Shown here: positions 1 through 10,600 of the stretch, one piece after another
Numbering within the stretch: the stretch's first letter is position 1
How the letters are laid out: each line of letters begins with the position of its first letter
Assembly (NCBI GenBank): GCA_003999685.1
Contig: CP021221.1
Span: 1,240,001-1,304,000, forward strand
Length of the DNA: 64,000 bases
Direction: 5' to 3'
From: Taiwanofungus camphoratus
Lineage: Eukaryota; Basidiomycota; Agaricomycetes; Polyporales; Taiwanofungaceae
Notes under the pieces: generated by a model
Databases searched by the model: none
Told to the model about the DNA's origin: nothing
Seen by the model: only the letters and a program-made list of their open reading frames with translations
Position numbers and translations under genes: made by a program

Positions 1-443
1 CGCATCGTTATTCAATGAACATTTGGCCGCTGCGTCATCTCTAGCTTCGGAAGAGTTGTTTACAGATGCCGCCCCTGCGTGCTGCCCCGTTTCAATATTC
101 AGATTCGGAGATGCGATAGTGTTCGTATCATGTGCTCCTTCGGAGGCTTGTGCAATGGACTGCAAGGCATTGTCAGTCATGCAGGGAGACGGAGGCCATA
201 ACGCATTAACCTCTCCGTCTACGGCTTGACCTGCTTCGTTCGCATGTGTAGACGTTTGCGAGGCGTCTGCTGCCATGTTGTTATTGACGAGTGGATTGTT
301 GTCTGTAATATCGTCTTGGAGATAGTTTGCAACTAGAGTTAGTCAATGGTAGACGAGACGATCAATACATGCACTGTACCCATGACGGCATCAGGGTCTC
401 GAGGATCTGGGAATACGTTGGGAGGAATGTAGGTATCCGACAT
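1..443 (-). CDS. Unrecognised protein, N-terminal part only (cut by window edge)
   Basis: The reading frame begins with ATG at 443 and runs leftward off the window. A short first exon (443-380, starting MSDTYIPPNV) is joined across a 47-bp GT...AG intron (379-333) to a second exon (332-1) that stays open to the first base. The visible 132 residues are rich in Asn, Asp, Ala and Ser, with no domain, signal peptide or membrane segment I can name; the composition suggests a disordered N-terminal tail. It is divergent from the RBR gene to the right. No function is proposed. Splice phase agrees, which supports the gene, but the product is unknown. Confidence 0.55.
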
Positions 444-1197
444 AATTGCTGTGAGTCAGAATGATGCACAAGAACTTGTGTTCACTAGTAGTGCCACTGA
501 ATGCTCGCTCAACTTGGGTGAACAGCCCGCGGCCGAAGAATACAAAGCAATCCATTCGAGTTTATAAGTGCTGGTCGATAAGATCGGCTGCGGAAATCTA
601 GACTCTACACGCTCAGATCTACTCAATACGACGAGTCACCGGCATAGCGAACGAGACCTAATCCAGGTAAATGGATCACAACTGTGCGGATTATATGGAT
701 TTCGAAGGCAGACCTTAGTCCTCGAGGACACTGCGGAGGACAGAAGAGCTGTCCATATGGCCCACAGACCTGGTGAACTCTCGTTCTGACGAGGCTCTGG
801 GTCTCCCATTCCACGATCGGTCGCCTTGACTCATGGCGGATGGGCCTACAACGCCTGTTGTGCACCGCGTGCCGAATATCACCAGTCGAAGGTTGCTTTA
901 TTCTTCATCGCGCCGCCGCGTGTTGAAAGGAAGCGAGAACTACATCAACGCCCAGGATGTCTTTTTGGGAGAAGCTGCATCTTCTCTTCCCAATTAGGCA
1001 ACTAGGACAGGCCAGACAACAATTGTTCTCCGAGGATATGTGTACTTATTCTCAATGTCGCCGAAATTTAGGTTCCCTTCTGTGGCGCACCACATGCGAG
1101 TCCCTGATTCAGATACACGGTGCTCAATTTACACGTCGAGCTCCCCCGCTCTCTTCATTCTACTCGCGTGCCAGGGACCCAGTCTATCTGCGCCGCC
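444..1197. other. Divergent intergenic region
   Basis: This stretch of about 750 bp lies between the 5' ends of two oppositely transcribed genes and presumably holds both promoters. Small open frames at 568-789, 623-865 and 957-1391 have no recognisable product and no consistent splice partners. I see no clear TATA box or repeat. Confidence 0.5.
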
Positions 1198-3511
1198 ATG
1201 TTGAGACACACCGACGCCGATATGGAGGTTGCGCGAAAGATAGCGTCCGGTCAAGTGGCCCGTCGCGTAGTCTCTCACCAAGGAAGAAGCCAGTACAGTC
1301 GCATAGGCGGTGGTGTCTCCGCGTGCGGTTTGGCTGCCTTGAACTGTGCTCGAATCGTGTTAGGCATGGAACGGAATGGTCTGAGGAATGAGCATCTTGT
1401 ACGAGAGATGATGAAACGAGAAACACTAGAAGTGAGCGGTTCTCTACTCGATTGCATTGCTCTTTCATTGTGTGAACAGGAAGTACTCCGACCGTGCTTA
1501 TCTTGGTCCAGCCCAGCACATTTAGACGTTGAAGACATTCATAAGGCACCCATATTCATGAAGTCTTTGAAATTGGATTCGTCGGACTATGGTCAATCTG
1601 GGCTGGAGCATTTCAGGAGAGTACTTGCGTATGTTGTTCGTCCACTCCTTTTCCTGCGATCATCATTGACGGTTGAGGTTTCCGCTGTCAAGACGCCTCG
1701 CAGATGCATCACGTAGCATGTGCTGCTCAATATGTGCAATCATTACCCGGCCTCCCGAAATTGTTACCTGTGTCAAGCTCGCCGCAAACTCATCAGATGT
1801 TTTTATTGTGTTCGACTCTCATCCTCGCCCCAATGATCATCCACATGGCGCTGCTTTCATTTTCCTCAATTCTCTAGACTCCACGGCGAGATATCTTGCT
1901 GACCTTCTTCGCTATGATGATCGTCTCCTGATGGATAGCACTCTACAGTGGCAAGCGCAGCTCTTGGCACATTTTTCTGCACATATCTTTTCGGTGCGGC
2001 CTAACTTCGGGAGTCCAATCGAGTTGGAAGAAGCCACGCTGGGAGCTAGTCTTGAAGTTCTGAGTTTGAGAGCGAGGGTTCTAGAGCTTGAAAGCCAGAA
2101 CAAGACCCTTGCCTCCGAGAACGATCATCTTCTTGAGGAAGTGTCCCGGTTGGAAGATGAAGTTGTGGAACTCGACCAGGAGCGACGGCGGAGAGCGAAG
2201 TCTAAAAATGATTGTTCGCATTCGCTCAACCGCGCCCACGACTGCGATTCCACCAACAAACGTTGAGTGGCAGGACCTCTTCATGAGTTTCATCCTTCTT
2301 TTGTACCTAACGAGAATACTCCTATCCCAGCCCACGGAAGTTCCAAGGATCATGATTTACGCCCCGAGGATTATCGGACGATCACAGCCATCTTACAGAT
2401 ACAGCTCGATGAAGCAATGAATACAGATGCCGTGATAGCAGCAGCGCAGCAACGCGAATTCAACGAGGAAGACTCTCGCCTTGGAAAGGTGCTTCGTGAT
2501 CTCCGGGCGACAGCGCCAACTATCTTTGAGTGTGGAATCTGCTTCGAGCGGTTCAATGAAGACGTAGTCGCCAATCTAAAACCCTGCAATCATCGATTCT
2601 GCAGGATATGCATACGGGAATATGCTGCTTTGAGAATAGAAGAGCATCGCTACCCTATCGTGTGTCCTTCGTGCATGCCTGACGAGGTACGGAAGGACAC
2701 AGGAGGCAAGCGGTTCTTTTGTATTCTCCACAACTGATCTGAGGCCAACCTTCTGCATCGCAGTCCTAGATGATTCCTTCATCCAGCAACTCGGCCTGTC
2801 GGAGAAGCAATACGAGATCTTCATTGAGATGCAAATGGCAGCATTCTCCATCACCCTCCACTGTCGCAGGTTCGTTATCATTGAGGGGACGTTCATTCTG
2901 GCTTGAGCTACTGACATGGAGGTTTTTCAGATGCAAAAATTCCGTTTTTGTCGACAGAAAAGAATATGAACAGACGGAATTGATTGTTTGCCCTCTGCAA
3001 GGCTGCAGTTATGCTTGGTGCAAAGCTTGTTCCCAACAGATAGACATTGGGGGCCCTCAGCACTCATGTGATGGGTCATCTGAACTGAGGCATCTTATGA
3101 ACGAACGGGGGTGGAAATATTGCCCAGGTAGGTCATTCCAGCCTACATATACTATTCTTGCAGAACGCTCTCAATTCTATGCGTTGTATCAGGATGCCAA
3201 ACTCCTGCGGAAAAGATCGAGGGTTGTAATCATATGACGGTAAGTATGCCCTCGGGAATGTACCATGCCCTGTTCACGCTTTTCTGTATATCAGTGCATG
3301 TCTCCAGGCTGCAACACGTATGTGTCATCTTGCTTTTCCTCATCTACTAACCGGCACTGATAAATCATATTCTATGAACGGCACTAGACACTTCTGCTAC
3401 GTATGTGGAGAGTTTATAACGCAATCCATCAGGCGCCAGGAAATAGAGACGGCACTATCAGCACATTATAACCGATGTCGCCTCTTTGAAAATGTCGCGG
3501 ATAGGCGTTAG
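1198..3511 (+). CDS. RBR-type E3 ubiquitin ligase with cysteine-protease-like N-terminal domain
   Basis: The C-terminal half is a RING-between-RING ligase, which passes ubiquitin from E2 through a Cys thioester to substrates. RING1 starts CGICFERF and ends CPSC, the IBR contains HCRRCKNS and CPLQGCSYAWC, and RING2 reads KYCPGCQTPAEKIEGCNHMT then HFCYVCGEF; the Cys of EGCNHM (about 3221) matches the family's catalytic Cys. Checked exons are 1198-1628, 1678-about 2200, about 2270-2720, 2764-2869, 2931-3127, 3193-3240, 3296-3318 and 3388-3511. The exact borders of the intron that removes a TGA at 2264 are not settled. The N-terminal half has a conserved-looking block GGGVSACGLAALN (Cys43) and, about 147 residues on, VFDSHPR, a Cys plus Asp-x-His pattern like papain-fold deubiquitinases of the herpesvirus tegument type (C76). 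A coiled coil near 2040-2200 links the halves. The ATG sits in CGCCGCCATG. The RBR call is firm; protease activity is inference. Confidence 0.87.
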
Positions 3512-3919
3512 CTCCAGTTCTTGCGAAATTCTCTTAACTTTCTCATACTATGCCTACTGGTAGGGTCGGCAAGAAAACCACGCCCGTCAGAACGAAACCC
3601 CCTTTCCATGCATCTACTATATAAATCTCCGAACCGAACCCACAATCTTCCAACCCGCTAAAACGTTATTCTGGCGTAGCATAGATCAGCGGCGCATTCT
3701 AATGCCCACTTTTTGTACACACTGGGAAACACCGCGTCTTAGCACTCGTTTGCTTGTAGCGGTATATAAATGCTGATTTCATCATCGTCATACTGGTAGA
3801 GTCGGCACTTAGGGTCTCGACCAATAACATTTTCGGTATCTGTGAAAGCCATCAAAAAAGACGAGCTTTTGACCAATCAGAAGCAATTGCCGACTGAGTC
3901 ACGACTCCATACGTAGGCA
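3512..3919. other. Intergenic stretch with a 17-bp direct repeat
   Basis: There is no gene here. The sequence TACTGGTAGGGTCGGCA at 3555-3571 recurs with one mismatch at 3791-3807. The repeat is short and may be the trace of an old insertion; I cannot assign it to a family. Confidence 0.35.
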
Positions 3920-3921
3920 TA

Positions 3922-3941
3922 CTATGGTTTTACTAGCTTTG
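3922..3941 (+). repeat. Left terminal inverted repeat
   Basis: This is the 20-bp left arm of the element, identical to the reverse complement of 4630-4649 and preceded by TA. Confidence 0.8.
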
Positions 3942-4629
3942 AAAAATTTTCAGCGAATTTTTGAATAACTTCGCAACAACATCATGCGCTGGTCTCGGAG
4001 TTTCAGCAATGCATGGCCGAAGGTCCTCACTACGATTCTATCTACTAACATGTTGAAAAAATGAGGATAGGGAGGAGGCAGAGTAGTGCCGATAAAAAAA
4101 GTGAATGTCTAACACATATTGCAAAATTTTGTCACACTGCGTCACGGTATGCCGGCGCACGGCCAATTCTCGGCTTCTTCGGCAGTTCAACCTTTGCAAA
4201 TACACTAGTAGTGCTGCTGCCGCCTCTGGCCGAATCGGAGTTATATAGCGTGATTCCCTTTCTGAGCAATGTGGCTGTCATTTGTCACTCTTGCACAATG
4301 TCCTGCTTTCTACACAAAAAGGAGCTAATCTAATATTTCACTCAGTGGAGGGCCTGAATGAAAGGAATGAAGCCCTGATGCACTGAAATTTTTAGGAAGA
4401 ACCATGGGCAGGATCGGACTAGATCTGCTCATCATGGTTCATACATGGCCTTATCTGAGACTCACAACGATGCATTTGTGTCTCGTAAGATGGCTACAGT
4501 GAATGGTTTTATACTTTAAGTTGATAGTACAATGGAGTATTACTAGATACATATATCCAACAAGTTCCTTTAGGTTTGGTGAGGGTTGTCGTGCTCAGGA
4601 GACTATTTTGCAAAGCCTGTTCATTTTAC

Positions 4630-4649
4630 AAAGCTAGTAAAACCATAGT
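4630..4649 (-). repeat. Right terminal inverted repeat
   Basis: This is the 20-bp right arm of the element, a perfect reverse complement of the left arm and followed by TA. Confidence 0.8.
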
Positions 4650-4739
4650 AGTAATGAAAGTACTGGCACCAGTATAAGCGATGAATCGATACTTTTATAT
4701 ACGTATATAATAATCTTTGATTTCAAGGTCAAGCACATT

Positions 4740-4818
4740 GGCCGCCTGGCGAAATGGCATCGCGTCTGACTACGATACTGTAATCAGGAGATTGCAGGTT
4801 CGACCCCTGCGGTGGTCA
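4740..4818 (+). tRNA. tRNA-Arg (anticodon ACG) with 7-nt intron
   Basis: A full cloverleaf can be folded. The acceptor stem is GGCCGCC with GGTGGTC (two G-U pairs) and discriminator A. The D stem is GCGA/TCGC. The anticodon stem is TCTGA/TCAGG and the T arm is GCAGG-TTCGACC-CCTGC. The anticodon loop is 14 nt; placing an intron (TACTGTA, 4776-4782) at the usual site after position 37 leaves the loop CTACGAA with anticodon ACG, reading CGU (and CGC/CGA if A34 becomes inosine). A T7 run follows at 4843-4849. The gene at 20683-20764 has the same mature sequence. Confidence 0.92.
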
Positions 4819-4842
4819 TGTCAGGGTGAAATGCAATTATTA

Positions 4843-4849
4843 TTTTTTT
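4843..4849 (+). terminator. RNA polymerase III T-run terminator
   Basis: Seven consecutive T residues lie 25 bp past the tRNA 3' end, the usual pol III stop signal. Confidence 0.7.
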
Positions 4850-5013
4850 CAAGCCTGGGTAAATGACAAGCAGAAAAGGCTCAATCTAAATCAGCTTGGT
4901 ACAGTATCCCAGTCAGCAAGAAAATCCTAGCCTTGCAATGTAGAGATATCTGGGCATGGACTATCATTACACGGACTGGAGTCGGATCTTTACATCGGAT
5001 TCTTTCTGCTTCT

Positions 5014-7117
5014 TTAAGCACCACCAGCACCAACGGAAAGATGTCCAACACTGTCTATGACCTCTTCTGGAATCCCTTCAACGAGCTTGGTAATCTACGA
5101 AATTGCACTGATGAGCGTAGGTTCTGATGAAACAAAAAGAACCATACCTTGCCGATTGCGATTGTCTTACCTGAAACCGATATGTTGTGAGTCGGGCGAG
5201 CATATCGATATGACCGAGGGCACTTACCCTCATCTCGCAGTGTGAATCGACCTAGTTGTGGGTAGTCAACGAATCTTTCCACGCAAATTGGCTGCTGAGT
5301 CTCTATGAGAGCTACGATCTTTTGACCTGAGAAACATGAAGGCGTGAGTGCCAATGAAGACCAGTAAAGAATGAGCACACCTTTCTTCGCGAATTGTGGC
5401 GGCTTCTTTGACTTCCGGCCAGTAGCTTTATCAAAGTAGTGAAGGAGCGCCTAAGGGAATCATGGTCAACAGACGCCGGACAAAGTTCACAAGACATACT
5501 GAGAGGGTGACTTCCTCAGCTAGTGTGTGAATATGTAAGACCGCCGAATAACCGGCACAGATGATGTTCTTGTGGTCAAGGATGGCTAGCTGCGCCTCGA
5601 ACTGGCGCACAGCATGCACAGGCTTAGCCGGGCTCGTAAGCACGAAACCGGGGCTAATGTCCTCATCTTCGACACCACGCAAGCGGATGCGGACGTTGTC
5701 GCCGCAGAACGCGGAAGTTACCTCCATCTCCATCTCGTTATACATTGCAGATACTTCGACGATGTCCTTATTCGGCATGAGCATAAGCGAGTCGCCTTTG
5801 CGCATATGCCCGGACTCGATTTTGCCGACGACAATCGTGCCCATGTCTTTGTACTTTTCTGAAACGGGCATCATCAGTGGAGCGTGGATTTTGCGGTCGA
5901 CCATGGGCATGGTGTCTAGGTGTTCGAGGAGCGACGGACCGCTGAAAACATATTTTGAATTGGCACGTTCTCTGAGATTACGATGCCGTACGCATACTCA
6001 CTCGTACCACGAGCAGACATCTTTGGATACACGATCCTTCAAGTTCAAACCGGTGTACCCAGACACAGGAATGAAGCTGACGTCGGTTTTGATATTGAAT
6101 CCGGCAGCTTTGATAAACGGCGTGAGCTTGTCCTTGATCTCGTCGTAGCGGGACTTTGCCCACTCAACAGTCGTTTCGTCCATCTTATTGATGACAACTG
6201 TCACCTTGGACACACCAGCAGTCTTCACCAACATGATGTGTTCTCGCGTCTGGCCGCCCCTCTCGAAACCGGTCTCGAACTCGCCCTTCCGTGCCGAGAT
6301 AACAAGGATGGCGACATCCGCCTGGGCAGCGCCGGAGATCATTGACGGCACGAAGGTCTTGTGGCCTGGGGCATCGAGAATAGTGTACCTTCTTGTATTG
6401 GTCTCGAAGTACGCGCGACCGACCTCGACGGTCTTGCCCTTGCTCCGCTCTTGCGGAGTTGAATCGAGGGCCCAACTGAGATACCAAGAGTCACGGCCTG
6501 CTTCCTTGGCTTCCCGCTCGTACTTTTCCATCGTCCGCTTGTCGACCGTGCCGCACAGGTAGAGCAGATTCCCACCCATAGTACTCTTACCTGCATCGAC
6601 ATGGCCAATAAAGACGATGTTTAGATGCTCCTTGACTGACCAGGAGAAAGCGATGCCCGATAAGACCTCAGATATATCCAAGTGACCATGTCATCTACTA
6701 TAACGTACCAGTGCCATAGAGATCTTGTAGCGTTGACTCATCAACGGCCGCCCGCACTTCCTGTGCGATGGCGGCGGTGTCTGTCTTGGATTTCTCGAGA
6801 GTGAAGGTTTTCGATGATGCAATTAGAGGTGCAGGAGATGAAGAGCCTGATGATCTAGCAGCAGAAGATGTGGATGTAGTATTCTTAGATGCCTGTGTCT
6901 GCTTGGGTGGAAGATCTTGGACCTCGGAAAGAGCTGTCGAGGGGAGAGGAGTGGGCTTCGATCCCCCGATGTTAAGTGTAATCGTTGGAGGCGGTAGAGG
7001 AGCTTCTGTCTGTGCGGGTCGCTCTACAGGAGGAGGAGGAGGCTGAGCGGGCTGCTGGGGTGTACGGAATGCCTGTCCCGGAACGAAGCTGAAAGCATTT
7101 GCATTGAGTTTACTCAT
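5014..7117 (-). CDS. SUP35: Eukaryotic peptide chain release factor GTP-binding subunit eRF3
   Basis: eRF3 is the GTPase that works with eRF1 to release the finished peptide at stop codons. Seven exons in phase (7117-6709, 6635-6002, 5941-5500, 5450-5381, 5326-5228, 5170-5148, 5094-5014) give 585 residues. The GTPase core shows G1 GHVDAGKST, the switch and G3 DAPGHKTF, and G4 NKMD, followed by EF-Tu-like beta-barrel domains ending GKITKLVEG. The N-terminal tail of about 135 residues opens with SKLNANAFSFVPGQAF, which fits the PAM2 motif that binds the MLLE domain of poly(A)-binding protein. The tail is rich in Pro, Ser and Thr, and lacks the Gln/Asn-rich prion repeats of budding yeast Sup35. 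It shares a 554-bp divergent promoter with SLA1. Identity is very secure. Confidence 0.96.
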
Positions 7118-7671
7118 GGCGACAATGGCGACAGCAGACAGAGAAACAAGAGAAAAACAAGGAGAAACAGAGGATAAGAGTGCAGATACGAGACAATGCC
7201 GTGCTACGCGGAGCCCTGCAAGTTTTCAGACAATTGCCAAGTTTAGCAGTGCTCGCTGACGCTGTGGCGAATCCGGTCCTGACTAGCCCTGATTCACTTC
7301 AGCATTATAGTCAAGCTAAGTAGCATCGTGGCCAAATGTCATGTTCGGATTTAAACATCGAATTGAACAATTGAGAAGGATCTGTTGTTTATGTCCGCGG
7401 CATGCTCAAATCGCGACCGCAGACCACTTCGTGCTGGTCGGTTAAAATCATTCTGCAAAGGTCTCTACAACAGGAACAAAATTGACTGCAGGAGGGCCCT
7501 GAGTACAAGCGAGCCTCCTTTCTTTAGACCAAGCTGAGGCCTGGAGAGGCTGCAGACAAGTAGCGAGTCCAGACGTAATGCGCATGCGGAGAAGAGACAC
7601 AGGGCCAAACAGGGAGACCCCGGTGGCCGATGTGACCATTGCAGTTCATACCAGTATACCCTTACATCTGA
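7118..7671. promoter_or_regulatory. Divergent promoter region, eRF3 / SLA1
   Basis: These 554 bp separate the start codons of two divergent genes. I see no unambiguous TATA box. Small open frames on the minus strand at 7448-7731 look accidental. Confidence 0.45.
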
Positions 7672-10600
7672 ATGGCAGAACAAGAGACCTATCTCGCAGT
7701 TCTCAAAGCTTCGTATGATTACGTCCCACAACCAGATGCTGAGGAAGAGCTAGCCATCAAGGAGGGCCAATTCCTGCTGCTCCTCGAGCGCACAGATAAT
7801 GAGTGAGTTGTCGGGTACGGGGCACCTTTGTCTCCCAGTTCGCTGAAATGGTGGCATTATAGTTGGTGGAAGGTGAAGATCAAACCAGAGTCACAAGATG
7901 AAGAGGGCGCGTCTGGCTTGATTCCTGCTGCGTATGTCGAGTCCGTGAGTGGTCCCGTAGTCCTCGGTCACGTCGTGCACACTCTGAATGATGGTCAACT
8001 TAGGCCGAACATACGTCAATCGTCAAGGCACTATATGATTACGAGGCCACTCAGTCGACGGAACTCAATGTCAAAGAGGACGATGTATTGTATGTCTATG
8101 GCAAGGATGATGACTGGCTACTCGTGCGCAAGGAGCTGGATGAGACACAGGTCGGATATGTTCCGGCCAACTATGTTGAGGAGGTGAGTCCGAGATAGCA
8201 GGTTGTGCATCATTATCGTTAACAACTGCACTCCAAGATGACTAGCGAGGAGCCATCGGGAGCTGCTGCGCGCACCGAAGCGCGCGCCCCTTCGGTATCT
8301 CAAATCGTCGTCCCTCCCTCGGTGCGTGCTTCAGGATTGGGTTTGGGTATTTCTTCTTATCACTTTCTTATCATCAGCCTCCACGTCCCGTAAGCACATA
8401 TGTTGACCCCGCGGAACGGGTCGCAGCGTCGTCCGCGAAAGCGCAAGCAGATGACATCCAGACGTGGGCCATATCCGAAATAGATAAGAAGGGCAAGAAG
8501 AAGAAAGGGACTTTGGGTGTTGGGGGAGGGCAGGTCTTCTTCGCCAGTGCTGACAAGGTGTGTACGTTTGTATGCATGTTGGAATGTCAGCGTTGTCGGG
8601 GATCACTGTTCACCTGCTGCGTCTTATTCAGGCACCTGTGCTCAAATGGCAGACTGCAGATATACAAACTGTGAAGCTCGAGAAATCCAAGCATATCCAC
8701 ATCGACATGGGTGGATCAGAGCCCGTAAACTTGCATTTTCACGGTGGCTCTAAGGATGTGGCGGAGGCCATAGTCGCCAAGCTGGGCTCCTCGCGCTTAC
8801 TCTCGGCGCCGCCCCGTGCGAGCGTGTCTGCAGAGGAAGAATTGGAGCGCCCCCGCAGCAGTGCGCAAAAGGCTGTGCACTTTGACGCCGCAGAGCCTGA
8901 GATTATTCCGCCGCGAGAGCCCTCCGATGACGAGGAGGAAGAGGAGATACACGATACCGCCACGGAGCCCGCAGGCGCTGAGGAAGGCGAGGCAGCAGTT
9001 GTGCTATACGACTTCACAGCCGACGGAGAGGATGAGCTCTCCGTGCAAGAAGGCGAGAATCTTCTCGTCCTGGAGCGGGACAGCGACGAGTGGTGGAGGT
9101 GCCGCAACGTAGCTGGCTCTGAAGGTGTTGTACCAGCAAGCTATGTCGAGGTGTGTTCCATTCATGGTTGTCGACTTGTATTGATTTACGCACTTGACTA
9201 TACAGCTTGTATCTGGTGCAGTCGACAGTTCCGCTGTCGCCGAGCACGACGAAGATGCAGCTGCCATTGCTGCATCTAGGGCTGCGAAAGAGGCCGAGGC
9301 GCGTGCGGAGGCTGAGCGTCAGCGGAAGGTGCGCGAACGGGCTGAGCGCGAGCGCGCGGAGAGGGAGCGCAAAAGGATGGAGGCGGAACAACGTGCTCAA
9401 GCTGCTGCTGCTGCCGCCGAGTTGGACAGGAAACGACGAGAGCAGGAGCGCGAGAAGCAGAAAGAGGAGCGTGTGGCCGCTGAGGAGGAGATGCGGCAGA
9501 AGAAGCGAGGTGATCGTGTATCGCCTCCTGAGCGGCAGTCTGAGTCGTCCCAAGGCAGGAGGATGAATGGAGATTCTCAGAGCTCCGGTCGGACGTCAAC
9601 AGACAGACGTGAGCTGCTGTTGCTGTTGAGGCCAATTTGCATCCATACTGACCTTCAGGGTCCCGACCCACAGGTGGGCCTCCTCCAGAAAATACTCGCG
9701 TATGGCATGACAGGACCGGCCAGTTCCGGGTCGAGGCAGCCTTCCTTGGCTTTGCTAATGGTAAATTAAGGTTGCATAAAGTGAACGGCGTAGTCATCGA
9801 GGTCCCGTCGGAGAAAATGTCCGCCGAGGACTTGAAGTACATCGAGAAGGTCACAAGCAAGAAGACGACTCGCAAGTCTGACGATGATGACGAGCCATTA
9901 GAACTGCGTAGGATATCATTGCAGCCAGAGGCAATGCGACCAACTTCTCGTACGACTCCTAAGAAGGGCCCGACCGTCGATTGGTTCGAATTCTTCCTTA
10001 ATGCTGGGTGCGATGTCGATGATTGTACTCGTTATGCGACCTCATTCGAACGGGATAAGATCGATGAGGCGATTTTACCCGACATTACTGAATCGACAAT
10101 GCGATCTCTAGGATTACGCGAAGGTGATATCATTCGTGTGAAGAAAGCTATCGACCAGAAGTATACCAAGACAAGTTCGCTTCAAGAGCAGCTACGTCGT
10201 GATGAAGCACTAGCTGGGCAAATACAATCCGAAGAGAATGGCCGCCCAAGGGGTCAACCACCCAATCTTTTTGCAGGGCCTGACGGAGCTCTCAAGAATA
10301 ACTCAATGCGCCGAGGAAGGCCACAGCCTAGCAAGCCGCTGCCACTCTCCAACGTTGACCTGCAGTCAATAGCATCAGCTTCGGATCGCATTCAGCGGAC
10401 AGGTTCTCCCCAAGTTGCTAGTCCCGGAAGTACGCCTTCTGCCACCCCTGTGCAACCGCCTTCCAGGTCCAGCTCGGCCGCACCTAAAACGAGCGGGTTC
10501 GACGACGACGCTTGGACAAACAGGCCTAGCTCAACGAAGCCTTTGGCTCCTACGCCACCAGTTGTTGCTCCGCGAGCTCCCTCTGCGCCCCCGGCACCTG

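Larger units (their letters stand above)
3922..4649. mobile_element. Tc1/mariner-like non-autonomous element (MITE-like)
   Basis: The segment is bounded by a perfect 20-bp inverted repeat: CTATGGTTTTACTAGCTTTG at 3922-3941 and its reverse complement at 4630-4649. Each end is directly flanked by TA (3920-3921 and 4650-4651), the target duplication of the Tc1/mariner superfamily. Inside the repeats the arms stay partly similar for another 15 bp. The 728-bp body is A+T rich and has no transposase-like frame; the longest open frame (4061-4333) shows no DD[E/D] pattern. It looks like a deletion derivative moved in trans. The matching ends suggest it is not very old. Structure is seen directly; family is inferred from the TA duplication. 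Confidence 0.72.

Noticed and set aside
623-1391. Open frames in the left intergenic region as small genes
   Set aside because: No recognisable content, no splice partners, and they overlap on both strands.
2264-2266. TGA as evidence that the RBR gene is a pseudogene
   Set aside because: All later exons splice in phase and keep every zinc ligand; an intron over the TGA is the simpler reading.
4061-4333. Open frame inside the inverted-repeat element as a transposase
   Set aside because: Only 90 codons, no DD[E/D] pattern or DNA-binding motif, and no splice continuation.
9014-9553. Minus-strand frame rich in Leu and Arg opposite SLA1
   Set aside because: Mirror of the Glu/Arg/Ala coiled-coil coding sequence on the plus strand.
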